From Prauserella flavalba (GTDB taxonomy: Bacteria; Actinomycetota; Actinomycetes; Mycobacteriales; Pseudonocardiaceae), in the NCBI RefSeq assembly GCF_003202235.1, contig NZ_MASU01000012.1, forward strand, positions 1 through 64,000: DNA of 64,000 bases, given 5' to 3'. The translations under genes were made by a program, and so were the position numbers. The notes below the pieces were generated by a model, which was not told the DNA's origin, ran no database searches, and saw only the letters and a program-made list of their open reading frames with translations. Each line of letters begins with the position of its first letter. The first letter of the stretch is position 1. Shown one piece after another: positions 35,809 through 43,907 of the stretch.

Positions 35809-36330
35809 CGGTCGATCCGCGCCGCGCGCCCGGTATCCGCATTACGCGACGGATTTCCCCCGCCTCGTCGGCGGGGAGGTGGCGGCAGGTTCGCCACCGC
35901 GGTTCCGGCTGTTCAGCCCGGTCATAGGGGTTCTTGCCGCGTTCGGTGATGCTCCGGGTGTCGACGCCAGGGGAGGCCGCGCTCCGGCGTGCTGGAGAAA
36001 CCCGATGCCGACGGGAACGCGCTCGCCGCTGCTGTGCTTGCCGTGGGTCGAGCATGACGACGAACCGGTGCCGGTCGGAGCGGTGCTCGGCGTGAGGCGC
36101 GCGGGCCCGGTCTCCCCGAGACGCTGGTCCGCCTTCGTTTTCCGGCGGGCGAAGCGACGATCTACGCCACACCCGGTACGGCGTTCACGCTCTGGTACGG
36201 GCAAATTGTGGGCGAGGGAGTGGCCGAGCGGGTCGTCGATGACGTGGCCGAGTCCGAACTCGTGACGAAGACCGACCGGCGACGTTGGGCTAGCGCTGTG
36301 CGAAGCCGCGGCCGTCGGCCACGGGACGCG
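35809..36330. other. Region without an intact gene upstream of the P450
   Basis: Both strands are open in several frames but no protein family is recognisable over most of it. The exception is a possible coding remnant on the plus strand, listed separately at 36112-36312. The rest is probably promoter and decayed sequence. Confidence 0.45.
36112..36312 (+). pseudogene. Possible coding remnant of unknown family
   Basis: About 60 residues with protein-like composition (LPETLVRLRFPAGEATIYAT, TLWYGQIVGEGVAERVVDD) and no start codon. The frame then runs into the GCGGACACG repeats. It looks like the C-terminal end of a lost gene; the family is not recognised. Confidence 0.25.
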
Positions 36331-36445
36331 CCGGAACGCGGTCGCAGAACGCGGACATGCGCGCACAGAACGCTGACGCACGGTCGCAGAACGCGGACAC
36401 GTGCACGAAACGCGGGCACGCGCGCGCAGGACGCGAACACGTGCA
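36330..36445. repeat. Degenerate GCAGAACGCGGACACG repeats
   Basis: About five units of roughly 20-24 bp (GCAGAACGCGGACATGCGC, then related copies) just past the end of the IclR-like gene. Same family as 9343-9417 and 31917-31984. Confidence 0.7.
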
Positions 36446-36447
36446 CG

Positions 36448-37262
36448 TCAGGATTCCGAGCGGACGCGGGAGAGCGCGGCGGACAGTTTCCGGCTCGCCT
36501 TGAGCACGTTGGCGACCACGGCGTCCCGGCGCCCGGCGAGGACGCGCTGGGTGGGCCCGGCGATGGAGATCGCCGCGACGGACTGCATCGTCGTGCGGCG
36601 CTGGCACCAGCACCGGCGCGGCCACCGAGGACAGCCCGACCTCGAACTCCTCCTCCGAGCAGGACCAGCCGCGTTCCCTGACCTCGCCGAGCGTCGCGCG
36701 GTACGTACCTGGCCGGGTCGACGATCGTGTAGGGCGTTCGCCGTTCGAGGCCGGCGTTGAGCACGGCCTGGGCGACGAACGGGTTGAACGCGGCGATCGC
36801 CTTGCCGGAGCTCGACGAGTGCCCCGGCACGCGGCGGTAGGTCTCGGTGTGGAAGCGCAGGCCGTGGGTGCCCTCTAGCCGGTCGACGTAGAGCACCTCG
36901 GCCCCGAGCGGGATACGGAGCTGGACCGTCTCGCTGACCCTGTCCCGAAGGTCCGCCAGGATCGGCAGCGCCATTTCCTTGAGCAGCAAGCGATCCGCGG
37001 CGAGCTGGCCGTACTCGAACAGGCGCAGGCCGAGCCGGTACCGCCCGTTCGTCCGCCGCTCCAGCAGCCCGCCGGACGCGAGCGTGGCCAGCATCCGGCT
37101 CGCCGTGCTCTTGGCGATGCCCAGCTGCCGCGCGATCTCCGAGGCCCCGTTCTCGCTGACGCTGGTGAAGCACTCCAGGACGTCCATGGCGATGGAGACC
37201 GACCGCAGCGGCCCGTCCGCCCCACAGGGCCGTTCGGGCGGCGCCGGTGCCTGCCCGTTCAC
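36448..37262 (-). pseudogene. IclR-family regulator, broken by two indels
   Basis: The N-terminal winged HTH is clear (LRSVSIAMDVLECFTSVSEN, EIARQLGIAKSTASRMLATL), as is the start of the effector domain (LGAEVLYVDRLEGTHGLRFH). After VDPARY the frame shifts: the sequence GGTACGTACC holds a 4-bp GTAC duplication, and removing it restores RATLGEVRERGWSCSEEEFE. A second shift lies near 36590, after which VAAISIAGPTQRVLAGRRDA and the natural stop at 36448 follow. GTG 37262 is a tentative start. Without correction the product lacks the effector domain end. Confidence 0.8.
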
Positions 37263-37361
37263 GACCGCTCGGCGATGCTGTTCCACGCGACGAGTACAGC
37301 CGCCGGCCCGGCCGGTGTCCAGTCCCGCGATCACAATCCGGACATTATTTACGCAATCCGG

Positions 37362-38290
37362 TTAGCGGTCCAGCACGAGCCGCTGGCCGCGGGCACGCGA
37401 AACGCAGACCATCATCGTGCCGCCCTCCCTGCGTTCCTTCTCGGTGAGCACGTAGTCCCGGTGCTCGGCCTCGCCGTCGAGCACCTCAGTCTCGCAGCTG
37501 CCGCAGATCCCGTCCCGGCAGTCGTTCGGCACGTCGACGCCCTCGTCGAGCAGCGCTTCCAGGATCGAACGGTCCGGCGCGACCCGGACGGTCCTGCCGC
37601 TGCGCGCCAGCTCGACCTCGATGACCCCGCCGGGCGGCGCCTCGGCCGCCTGCTCCGGCGCGGCGAACCGCTCCACCCGCAGCCGCTCCGCCGGGCAGCG
37701 CTGCTGCACCGCGTCGATCAGCGGCGCCGGGCCGCAGCAGTAGACCAGGGTGTCCTCGCCGGCCGCTCCGAGCGCGGCGTCCAGGTCGAGCAACCCGCAC
37801 TCGTCCTGCGGCGCGAGCGTGACGCACTCGCCGTAACGCCGCAGGTCGGCGGTGAACGCCATGCTGGCGCGGTGGCGGCCGCCGTAGAGCAGCCGCCACC
37901 GCGCCCCGGCCCGTTCGGCGGCCGCAACCATCGGGACGATCGGGGTGACCCCGATGCCGCCCGCGATGAACAGGTACCCGGCCGCCGGCTCCAGCCGGAA
38001 ATGGTTGCGCGGGCCGCGCACCTCCACGAGCTGCCCCGGACGAAGCGTCTCGTGCACATACTCCGAGCCGCCCCGGCTCCGCGGTTCCCGCAGCACCGCG
38101 ACGCGATAGCTCGCGCGGTCGGCCGGGTCACCGCACAGCGAATACTGGCGAACCAGGCCGTCGGCGAACTCCAGGTCCAGGTGGGCGCCCGGTTCCCAGG
38201 GCGGCAGCTGCTCACCCGCGGGTGCCGCAGGACGATCGACAGCACCCCCTCGGCCTCCCAGGTCATCGTGTGCACGAGCAGTCGGCTCAT
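37362..38290 (-). pseudogene. Second phthalate-reductase-type oxidoreductase, frameshifted
   Basis: Paralogue of the reductase at 33528, with the same domain order: RQYSLCG, GGIGVTPIVPM and a C-terminal CRDGICGSCE. ATG 38290 overlaps the stop of the dikinase subunit. The first 25 codons (MSRLLVHTMTWEAEG) run into a shift at about 38222, where one base is missing; adding it gives HPAGEQLPPWEPG and restores the full protein. As read, only a fragment is made. No oxygenase gene lies beside it, so its partner is unclear or lost. Confidence 0.8.
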
Positions 38291-39348
38291 CGTTTGCCCT
38301 GGAACGCGTACTTACTGGCGAACGCAGCCGGGTTCCAGCCGGCCGGTGCCTGCTCCTTCACCCGCACGGTGACCGGGCGGGACTGCACGATGCACACCGG
38401 GTCCCCGGCGCGACGGTGCCGGTGGATGACCCACTCCACGTCGACCGGGTACCCGTACTGCCGCTCGATGCGGCACACCGCCTCGGCGATCGCCGTGACC
38501 TCCTCCTCGTCCAGGACCCGCGCCTCCCGCAGCCGCTCCGGCATCTCGGTCTCCACCACCCGGCCGACCTCGAAGTCGAAGGCCGACACCACGTTCTTGC
38601 TGCCGATGTCGTAACGCAGCACCCGCAGGTCGGCCTTGCCCACCTCGGCGCGGTCCGGGGTGACCAGGCCCTGCACGATGGCCTCGCCCCACCCCCACGA
38701 GCCCTCGATCACGACGCGGTCGGCCTTGCCGGAGACCGGGTGCACGGAGAACGCGACGCCGGACGCGCGCGCCTGGATCAGCTCCAGTACCCCGACGGCC
38801 ATCGGCATGTCGTGGTGCGAGATGCCCTTCTCGTGCCGGTACCGCAGGGCCCGAGCGGTGAACAGGCTGCCCCAGCACTGCCGGACCGCGTCGAGCACCC
38901 GCTGCGCCCCGGAGATGCCGAGGTAGGTGTCGAAGATGCCGGCGAAGCTCGCCTGCGAACCGTCCTCACCGGTGGCCGAGCTGCGCACCGCCACCGGCGC
39001 GTTCACGTCCGCGCACTGCGCGCACAGGTCCTCGTAGGCCGCGGTGACCGCCGCGGCCAGTGCCGGCGTCATCGGCGCGCTCTCGAAGGCGCGGCGGATC
39101 TCCGCCGAGGCCGTCTCGACCTCGGCCTCCGACGGTGCCGCCGGCAGCTCGTTGAGCACACCGTCGACGACCACGTCGAGGCCGGACTCCGCGCAGTGCT
39201 CGCGGTAGGCCTGCACGCCGAGCACGAAACCGCGCGGCACCGCGACCCCGGCCGCCAGCATCTCCACCAGCCGGCCGATCTTCGAACCGCCGACCGCCAG
39301 TGCGTTCGTCGAGGTGAGCTCGGTCAGCGCCACGACGGAGTTCGTCAC
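38287..39348 (-). CDS. PEP/pyruvate-binding (ATP-grasp) subunit of a PEP-synthase-like aryl kinase
   Basis: A 353-residue protein equal to the N-terminal nucleotide-binding domain of PEP synthase. Motifs are GGSKIGRLVEMLAAGVAVPRG at the start, VRSSATGEDGSQASFAGIFD near 115-135 and IVQSRPVTV near the end. GTG 39348 has GGAGGTGGGATC upstream and overlaps the stop of the mobile-domain gene (GTGA). Split enzymes of this design include phenylphosphate synthase and the HpeHI hydroxyphenylethanone kinase of rhodococci, which phosphorylate phenolic rings. That activity is inferred by architecture. Confidence 0.82.
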   Translation of the reverse strand: MTNSVVALTELTSTNALAVGGSKIGRLVEMLAAGVAVPRGFVLGVQAYREHCAESGLDVVVDGVLNELPAAPSEAEVETASAEIRRAFESAPMTPALAAAVTAAYEDLCAQCADVNAPVAVRSSATGEDGSQASFAGIFDTYLGISGAQRVLDAVRQCWGSLFTARALRYRHEKGISHHDMPMAVGVLELIQARASGVAFSVHPVSGKADRVVIEGSWGWGEAIVQGLVTPDRAEVGKADLRVLRYDIGSKNVVSAFDFEVGRVVETEMPERLREARVLDEEEVTAIAEAVCRIERQYGYPVDVEWVIHRHRRAGDPVCIVQSRPVTVRVKEQAPAGWNPAAFASKYAFQGKR

Positions 39349-39821
39349 GATCCCACCTCCGCGGGCTTGGCCTGCGCGTCCGCCTTCCGGAACACCGTGA
39401 CGGTGCCGTTGGTGCCGTCGACCTCGATCTCGTCGCCGTCGGAGATGGCGACCGTGGCCAGCCCGACGGCGGTCACCGTCGGCACACCGTACTCGCGGCC
39501 GACGATCGCGGCGTGGGACAGCGTGCCGCCGCCGCACACGCAGGCCGCGATCTTCGCGAAGGCCGGCGTCCAGTTCGGTGATGTCGACTCGCAGACCAGC
39601 ACCTCGCCCGGCTGGACCCGGTGCAGCTCGTCGGCGTTGGACAGCACGCGGGCGATGCCCCGCGCGACGCCCTTCGCGGCGGGCACCCCGGTCAGCGTGG
39701 TCACCTCGCCATCGGAGCCGGCGGCCTGCACGGCACGCAGGAAGTGCTGGTTGAGGCCGAAGATCTCGATCAGGATCGGGTCGGTGACCGCCTCCGGCAC
39801 GGTGCCGAGCACCTTGGGCAT
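39345..39821 (-). pseudogene. C-terminal part of the PEP-utilising (mobile-domain) kinase subunit
   Basis: About 158 residues beginning MPKVLGTVPEAVTDPILIE and containing the swivelling phospho-His domain (GGGTLSHAAIVGREYGVPTV, with the catalytic His). In related proteins this follows a 350-400-residue region. Here the expected upstream part is not on the minus strand; homologous segments lie just beyond, on the plus strand. The fragment still has an ATG and overlaps the next gene, so a short mobile domain could be made. Confidence 0.75.
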
Positions 39822-39824
39822 GCT

Positions 39825-40300
39825 CGCTGGGCCTGCAAGCAGATCTCCGAGGCGGTCGGCGCGGACGCCGCCGACGACACGATCTTCCTGTTCTGGCCGG
39901 AGCTGCTCCAGGTGGCCGAGGGCGAGCGCAAGTACGACGAGTTCCGCGGCATCGTCGAGGCAAGGCGGCAGTACTTCGACCACTGGTACGAGCGCCGGGG
40001 GCACGACACCAAGATCATGGAGACCGACCGGGCGCTCGGCGAGCTGAGCCGGCAGGCCCGCCTCGCCGGGCTCGAAGGGGTGTTCGCCGCCAACGACGCC
40101 GGCCAGGTGCGGTCCGCCGTCGCCGCGCAGGGCGGCGCCGCCTCAGCATGGCTGACCAAGTTCGATGACTTCCTGCAGGTCTACGGCTGGCGCACGGAGG
40201 GCTCGTGCGACATCGCGCTGCCGTCCTGGATGGAGGACCCCACGCCGGCCCCTCGGCATGATCAAGACGTTCCTGCAGAAGGACGAAGACCACGAACGTC
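39825..40300 (+). pseudogene. Inverted, reordered segments of the same kinase subunit
   Basis: The plus frame reads RWACKQISEAVGADAADDTI to YFDHWYERRG (39825 to about 40003) and then TKIMETDRALGELSRQARLA to SWMEDPTP (to about 40244). A one-base shift follows, after which LGMIKTFLQKDED continues. In related mobile-domain kinases the second block precedes the first, and both precede the MPKVLGT part, all in one frame. Here both are on the opposite strand from that part, so each block seems inverted in place, or the assembly is wrong. The junction next to MPKVLGT is the palindrome GCATGC. Confidence 0.65.
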
Positions 40301-40333
40301 CAGCGGGTACCAACCGCCGCCGAAGGGAGCGTC

Positions 40334-40630
40334 ATGTCCGGGAATCCCGCTCCAGCCAAGGATCCCTCGCCCTCGTTGTGGTCGCGGTGGAACCCCGCCG
40401 AGCTCGTCGGCGTCCGGCTGATCCGGCACGGGGAGACCCAGACCTACACCGCCGACCGTGGCCTGACCGAGCGTGGCCGGGAGCAGGCGCTGGCCAAGGG
40501 CCCGGCGCTGGCCGCCGGGCTCACGCCGGGCACCGTGGTGCGGCTGCCGCACGCGCCGACCAACCGGGCCGAGGAGACCGCGCTGGGGGTGCGGGAAGGC
40601 CTGCTGCGCCGCCTTCGCGACACCTGGGGA
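40334..40630 (+). pseudogene. Histidine phosphatase-family protein, truncated
   Basis: ATG 40334 follows GAAGGGAG. The frame shows the phosphatase signature VRLIRHGETQTYTADRGLTE with catalytic RHG, then TPGTVVRLPHAPTNRAEETA. After LRDTWG near 40630 the sequence becomes the antisense of cas6e, and the frame continues as meaningless sequence to 41044. The second half of the family domain, with the other catalytic His, is missing. It may have worked with the aryl kinase. Confidence 0.75.
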
Positions 40631-40648
40631 ATGGCTTTCCACCAAGGT

Positions 40649-41402
40649 TCAGGCACCACGCTCACCCACCGGCGCGAGCGTCAGCAGTCCGCAGCCGTAC
40701 GCCTTCGACGGGCCAATGCCGGCAAGCAGTTTCTCCCGCAACAACTCCGGATCGGTGATCGCGAGACGTCCTTCGAATGTCACCGCGGTGAGCATAACCC
40801 TCCCGGCCCTCTCGATTCTTACGGAAACGTTGCACATTCCGCGCGGCGATCCGCAGGTCCAGGGCCGGCTGGCCACCGTCGTCGAATCCCGGCGCTGCCA
40901 CATCGCGTCGCGCCTCGGGAACCGAGAAACCCCACTTGCTCGTTCGCCGCACGAACCAATCGAGCTGGTGAGCCGCGGTCCGGTGACTCAGCCGAAAACC
41001 GCGCCGGTTTCCCGCTTCCTGCCTCGCTTGCTGAGCGGCGGTGAGCTTGTTCGGTGTCATCGTGTTCTCGACGGGGTGCGCGGTGAGCCGGAACGCGAAT
41101 TCGCGGCCGATCGCCAGATGAGGAAAGAGCGTGCCGTAGTCACGAATCACGAAATGCTCGCCGCCGGCATGTGGCCAGCCCGCTTGCTCGACGACATGGA
41201 ACCAGTCGGGCTTGGTTTCGGTGAGCACAAGCAGGTCGGGCCGGCGGGCATCGGCGATATCCATTCGCCACAACGTGCGCTCACCGGTCGGGGGTCCGGG
41301 GATTGCCTGCGCCACCATCCCATGGACCAGCTGCGGGTCGCACATCATGGCGCGCCCCTTCTCGCGCAACGGGTTGATGCGGATCTTCGAGAGAAATGGC
41401 AT
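40649..41402 (-). pseudogene. cas6e: cas6e (casE/cse3), frameshifted
   Basis: Type I-E CRISPR RNA endonuclease. From ATG 41402 the frame reads MPFLSKIRINPLREKGRAMM and KPDWFHVVEQAGWP, as in Cas6e, through KWGFSVPEARRDVAAPGF. Near 40830-40860 the frame shifts; the C-terminus, with the Gly-rich loop GIGPSKAYGCGLLTLAP, lies in another frame and ends at 40649. It is the last gene of the remnant cas operon, 3 bp after cas5e. Confidence 0.82.
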
Positions 41403-41405
41403 GTC

Positions 41406-42185
41406 CTACCACCCCAACAAAGCGAATGGGTCGTGTGCGTGCGGACCTTCGTCCGGGTTCTCGATCCCGGTCGGGACGGTTACCCAGTCGTGCCGGACCG
41501 TCCGCCCGGTGAAGCCCCTGGCCAGCGGATCAAATGACATCGGTACGTCGAGCACGGTATCCGGGCCAGAGACGTCATCGACGGTGATCGGCAGGTCGAT
41601 GGCGCGCGGACGTGCTCCAACTCGCCTCACGTACAGGTCCCTGCCACGATCGGATGCCTGCCACGGCAACGTGCGCAGCGCATCATCGAGTCGAGGACCG
41701 TCGAAGCCGATGACCAGGCGACCGGCCGGCACACAGGATCGCCGCCCCAGCGCGAGCGGAAAGGCCGGGCCACGCACGGCATCACGAAGGGTTTCGATGA
41801 TCGGCGCTGGCCCTTCGACCCCGGCGACGAACACGGCGTCCTGCAGGTAGAACCGGTGGGTGATGTGCGTGCGCTTGTTCGCGGGTTTCTGCACGCCTTT
41901 CGCGTTCACCGCGGCGGAGGGCAGCGACCTGCCCCGGTAGTCGCTGACCGTGTGGTAGTCACGCAGCAGGACGCCCGGCTGGTCGACCCGGACGCCGAAA
42001 CGGAGCCGCAGCAGGTCCGCGATGTCGTCCTGGCGCGCCCGGCCCTGAGCCGCGGCGAGCAATCCGAGCACACCGGACTTGGTCGGTTCGGGGCGGGTGT
42101 CGCGACGGTTGAACTCGCTTCCGCCGCCCCACGACTGCAGCGGGCCTGCCAGCCGCAAGAGCAGGACGGCCGGATCGTCGGTCAT
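41406..42185 (-). CDS. cas5e: Cas5e (CasD), type I-E Cascade subunit
   Basis: Cascade subunit that holds the 5' handle of crRNA, 259 residues and apparently intact. Family features are LLLRLAGPLQSWGGGSEFNRRDTRPEPTKS in outline (LQSWGG near 16-21), SGVLGLLAAAQG, and YRGRSLPSAAVNAKG with THITHRFYLQDAVF. ATG 42185 shares one base with the cas7e stop. With cas7e cut and no cas3, cse1, cse2, cas1 or cas2 in the window, it probably has no function here. Confidence 0.9.
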   Translation of the reverse strand: MTDDPAVLLLRLAGPLQSWGGGSEFNRRDTRPEPTKSGVLGLLAAAQGRARQDDIADLLRLRFGVRVDQPGVLLRDYHTVSDYRGRSLPSAAVNAKGVQKPANKRTHITHRFYLQDAVFVAGVEGPAPIIETLRDAVRGPAFPLALGRRSCVPAGRLVIGFDGPRLDDALRTLPWQASDRGRDLYVRRVGARPRAIDLPITVDDVSGPDTVLDVPMSFDPLARGFTGRTVRHDWVTVPTGIENPDEGPHAHDPFALLGW

Positions 42186-42600
42186 CACACTTCCCCACCG
42201 CTCAGCCACCCGCCGACGGCCTCCCGGGTACGCGTGACCAGCCCGGGAAACGTCGTGGCGACCCCCAGCGCTTCGACTATCTTGTCGGCCCCGGTTTCGA
42301 CGGAGGTGTAGGCCGCAACGGTGAGCGCTGGTGACGCTCCCCAAAGCTCGGAGACCGTGGTGAACTCCTCGGCCAGTCGCACCAACGACTTCTCGACCAT
42401 GCCGCTGTGACCGGGCAGAACCGGCTTCTCGAACGCGGAGACGAGATTGACGGCTGATCGGTCCGCAATGCGACCACCACCGCCGAGGGCAAGGTGCGGT
42501 GCGCGAAGGAGTTCTGGTGTCCGGTGGGCATCGAGCGCGCGAACGCGTCGACGAACAGCTCGATCGCCTCGGTGGTCGCCCGCACCTCGCCAAGGTTCTC
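42185..42600 (-). pseudogene. cas7e: cas7e (casC/cse4) C-terminal remnant, frameshifted and cut by an IS
   Basis: The upstream part reads ATTEAIELFVDAFARSMPTG and HQNSFAHRTLPSAVVVALRT, a typical Cas7e region. At about 42452 one G is missing (QPVNLVSAFEKPVLPGHSG is expected), and the rest (MVEKSLVRLAEEF to the stop at 42185) is in another frame. The N-terminal two thirds is gone: the sequence meets the IS3 element at 42600. Confidence 0.85.
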
Positions 42601-42643
42601 TGAGGGGCCCCGATCTTCCCGGACAGCTGATTAGTGGTTTGAC

Positions 42644-43546
42644 CTACGCCGCTTGCTGCCGGTTCATGTACTCGTTGTAGACCTCGTTGGGGGTCTTGTA
42701 GCCGAGTCCTGAATGGAGACGTTGGCTATTGTAGCGTAATTCTATGTAGGTGGCGATATCTGCCATGGCCGCTTTCCGGGTGGGATAGATCACGCGATGG
42801 ACTCGCTCGTTCTTTAACATGCCAAAGAAAGATTCAGCCATCGAATTATCGAAACAAATCCCGGTCCGCCCGACTGATTGCCGAATGCCGAACGACCGTA
42901 GCGTGCCCGCAAACCGGGACGAAGTGTAATTACTGCCACGATCGGAGTGGAAGATTGCACCGGGTTTGATATTATAGTTGCGCACCGCCATCCGGATCGC
43001 CTGCTCGATGAGTTGGGTCTGGTAATTGTCGTCCATAGCCCACCCGATGACGACTCTGGTGTGACAATCAATGACCGTGGCGAGATGAACCCAGCCCTCC
43101 CAGGTCGGAACGTAGGTAATGTCACCGACCATTTTCTCGCAGGGGGCAGTCGCGGTGAAGTCCCGGCCGAGCAGGTCGGGCAGCAGGCTGGCCGAGCCTT
43201 CGGTCAGCCCCAGCCGCCAGGGTCGCGGCTGGCACGGCTCCAGGCTCAGCTCGCGCATGACACTGCGGACCAACTCCGGGGTGCAGCACTCGCCCTGCCG
43301 CGCCAGCTGCGCGTGGACACGGCGGTGCCCGTAGGTCTCGTCCGAATCCGCAAAGATCTTCGTGATCAGCTCCGCGAGATAGGCACGCCGCTGCGCGGTC
43401 ACCGATTCTGGGCGGGACTTCCACTCGTAGAAACCCGATTTCGAAACATTCAGCCACGCGCACATTTTCGCGATCGTGAATATTTTCTCACCCGAATCGT
43501 CGACCGCGTTCTTCTTCGCCTCGATGAACTCGTAAAGTTCGGTCAC
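42644..43546 (-). CDS. IS3-family transposase OrfB (integrase catalytic core)
   Basis: A 300-residue frame with an HTH_21-type region (SDETYGHRRVHAQL) and an rve DDE core: Asp in VGDITYVPTWEGWVHLATV, Asp in FHSDRGSNYTSSRF and Glu in MAESFFGMLKNERVH. GTG 43546 overlaps the OrfA stop, so a fused OrfAB would need programmed -1 frameshifting, the usual IS3 mechanism. The core looks intact. Confidence 0.92.
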   Translation of the reverse strand: MTELYEFIEAKKNAVDDSGEKIFTIAKMCAWLNVSKSGFYEWKSRPESVTAQRRAYLAELITKIFADSDETYGHRRVHAQLARQGECCTPELVRSVMRELSLEPCQPRPWRLGLTEGSASLLPDLLGRDFTATAPCEKMVGDITYVPTWEGWVHLATVIDCHTRVVIGWAMDDNYQTQLIEQAIRMAVRNYNIKPGAIFHSDRGSNYTSSRFAGTLRSFGIRQSVGRTGICFDNSMAESFFGMLKNERVHRVIYPTRKAAMADIATYIELRYNSQRLHSGLGYKTPNEVYNEYMNRQQAA

Positions 43547-43833
43547 CGATACTCGCTCGCGAAGAAGGCTGCGGCTTTTCCCAGGAACTCCTTCTCCATC
43601 CGAAGCTCGCGGACCTCTTTCTCCAGTTCCCGTAGCCGAGCGCGCTCCGACACTGTCAACGGCGGCTCGTCCGCCGCATGCTGTTCCCGGTAGCCATTCA
43701 CCCAATTACGGAGAGTCTGCTCGTTCAACTGCAACTCTCGCGCCACCGACGCGACAGGACGATTCGACTCGACTACCAGTTTCGCCGCTTCCTCCTTGTA
43801 CTCAGGAGTAAACGACCGACGATTCTTCGACAC
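43543..43833 (-). CDS. IS3-family transposase OrfA
   Basis: DNA-binding subunit of 96 residues: SKNRRSFTPEYKEEAAKLV and an HTH (RPVASVARELQLNEQTLRNWV), then a leucine-zipper-like stretch (LRELEKEVRELRMEKEFL). GTG 43833 follows AGAGAGG; the frame extends further upstream through the IS end. Confidence 0.9.
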   Translation of the reverse strand: MSKNRRSFTPEYKEEAAKLVVESNRPVASVARELQLNEQTLRNWVNGYREQHAADEPPLTVSERARLRELEKEVRELRMEKEFLGKAAAFFASEYR

Positions 43834-43907
43834 GTACACCCTCTCTTCCGGACGAAAACCCAAGTGGGTTCGCTGTCCGGAAGATCAACAGCACCTCAAC
43901 TCCCGCC

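Larger units (their letters stand above)
42601..43898. mobile_element. IS3-family insertion sequence
   Basis: About 1.3 kb with two overlapping minus-strand frames (OrfA, OrfB). Imperfect terminal inverted repeats start TGAGG at 42601 and end CCTCA at 43898, and both include GATCTTCC(C)GGACAGC. The outer limits are approximate. No clear 3-bp target duplication is seen (CTC left, ACT right), so flanks may have been rearranged after insertion. It cuts cas7e on the left and abuts the amidohydrolase gene on the right. Confidence 0.85.

Noticed and set aside
40334-42600. CRISPR array beside the cas remnants
   Set aside because: No regularly spaced 28-29-bp repeats were found on either side of the cas genes or elsewhere in the window.
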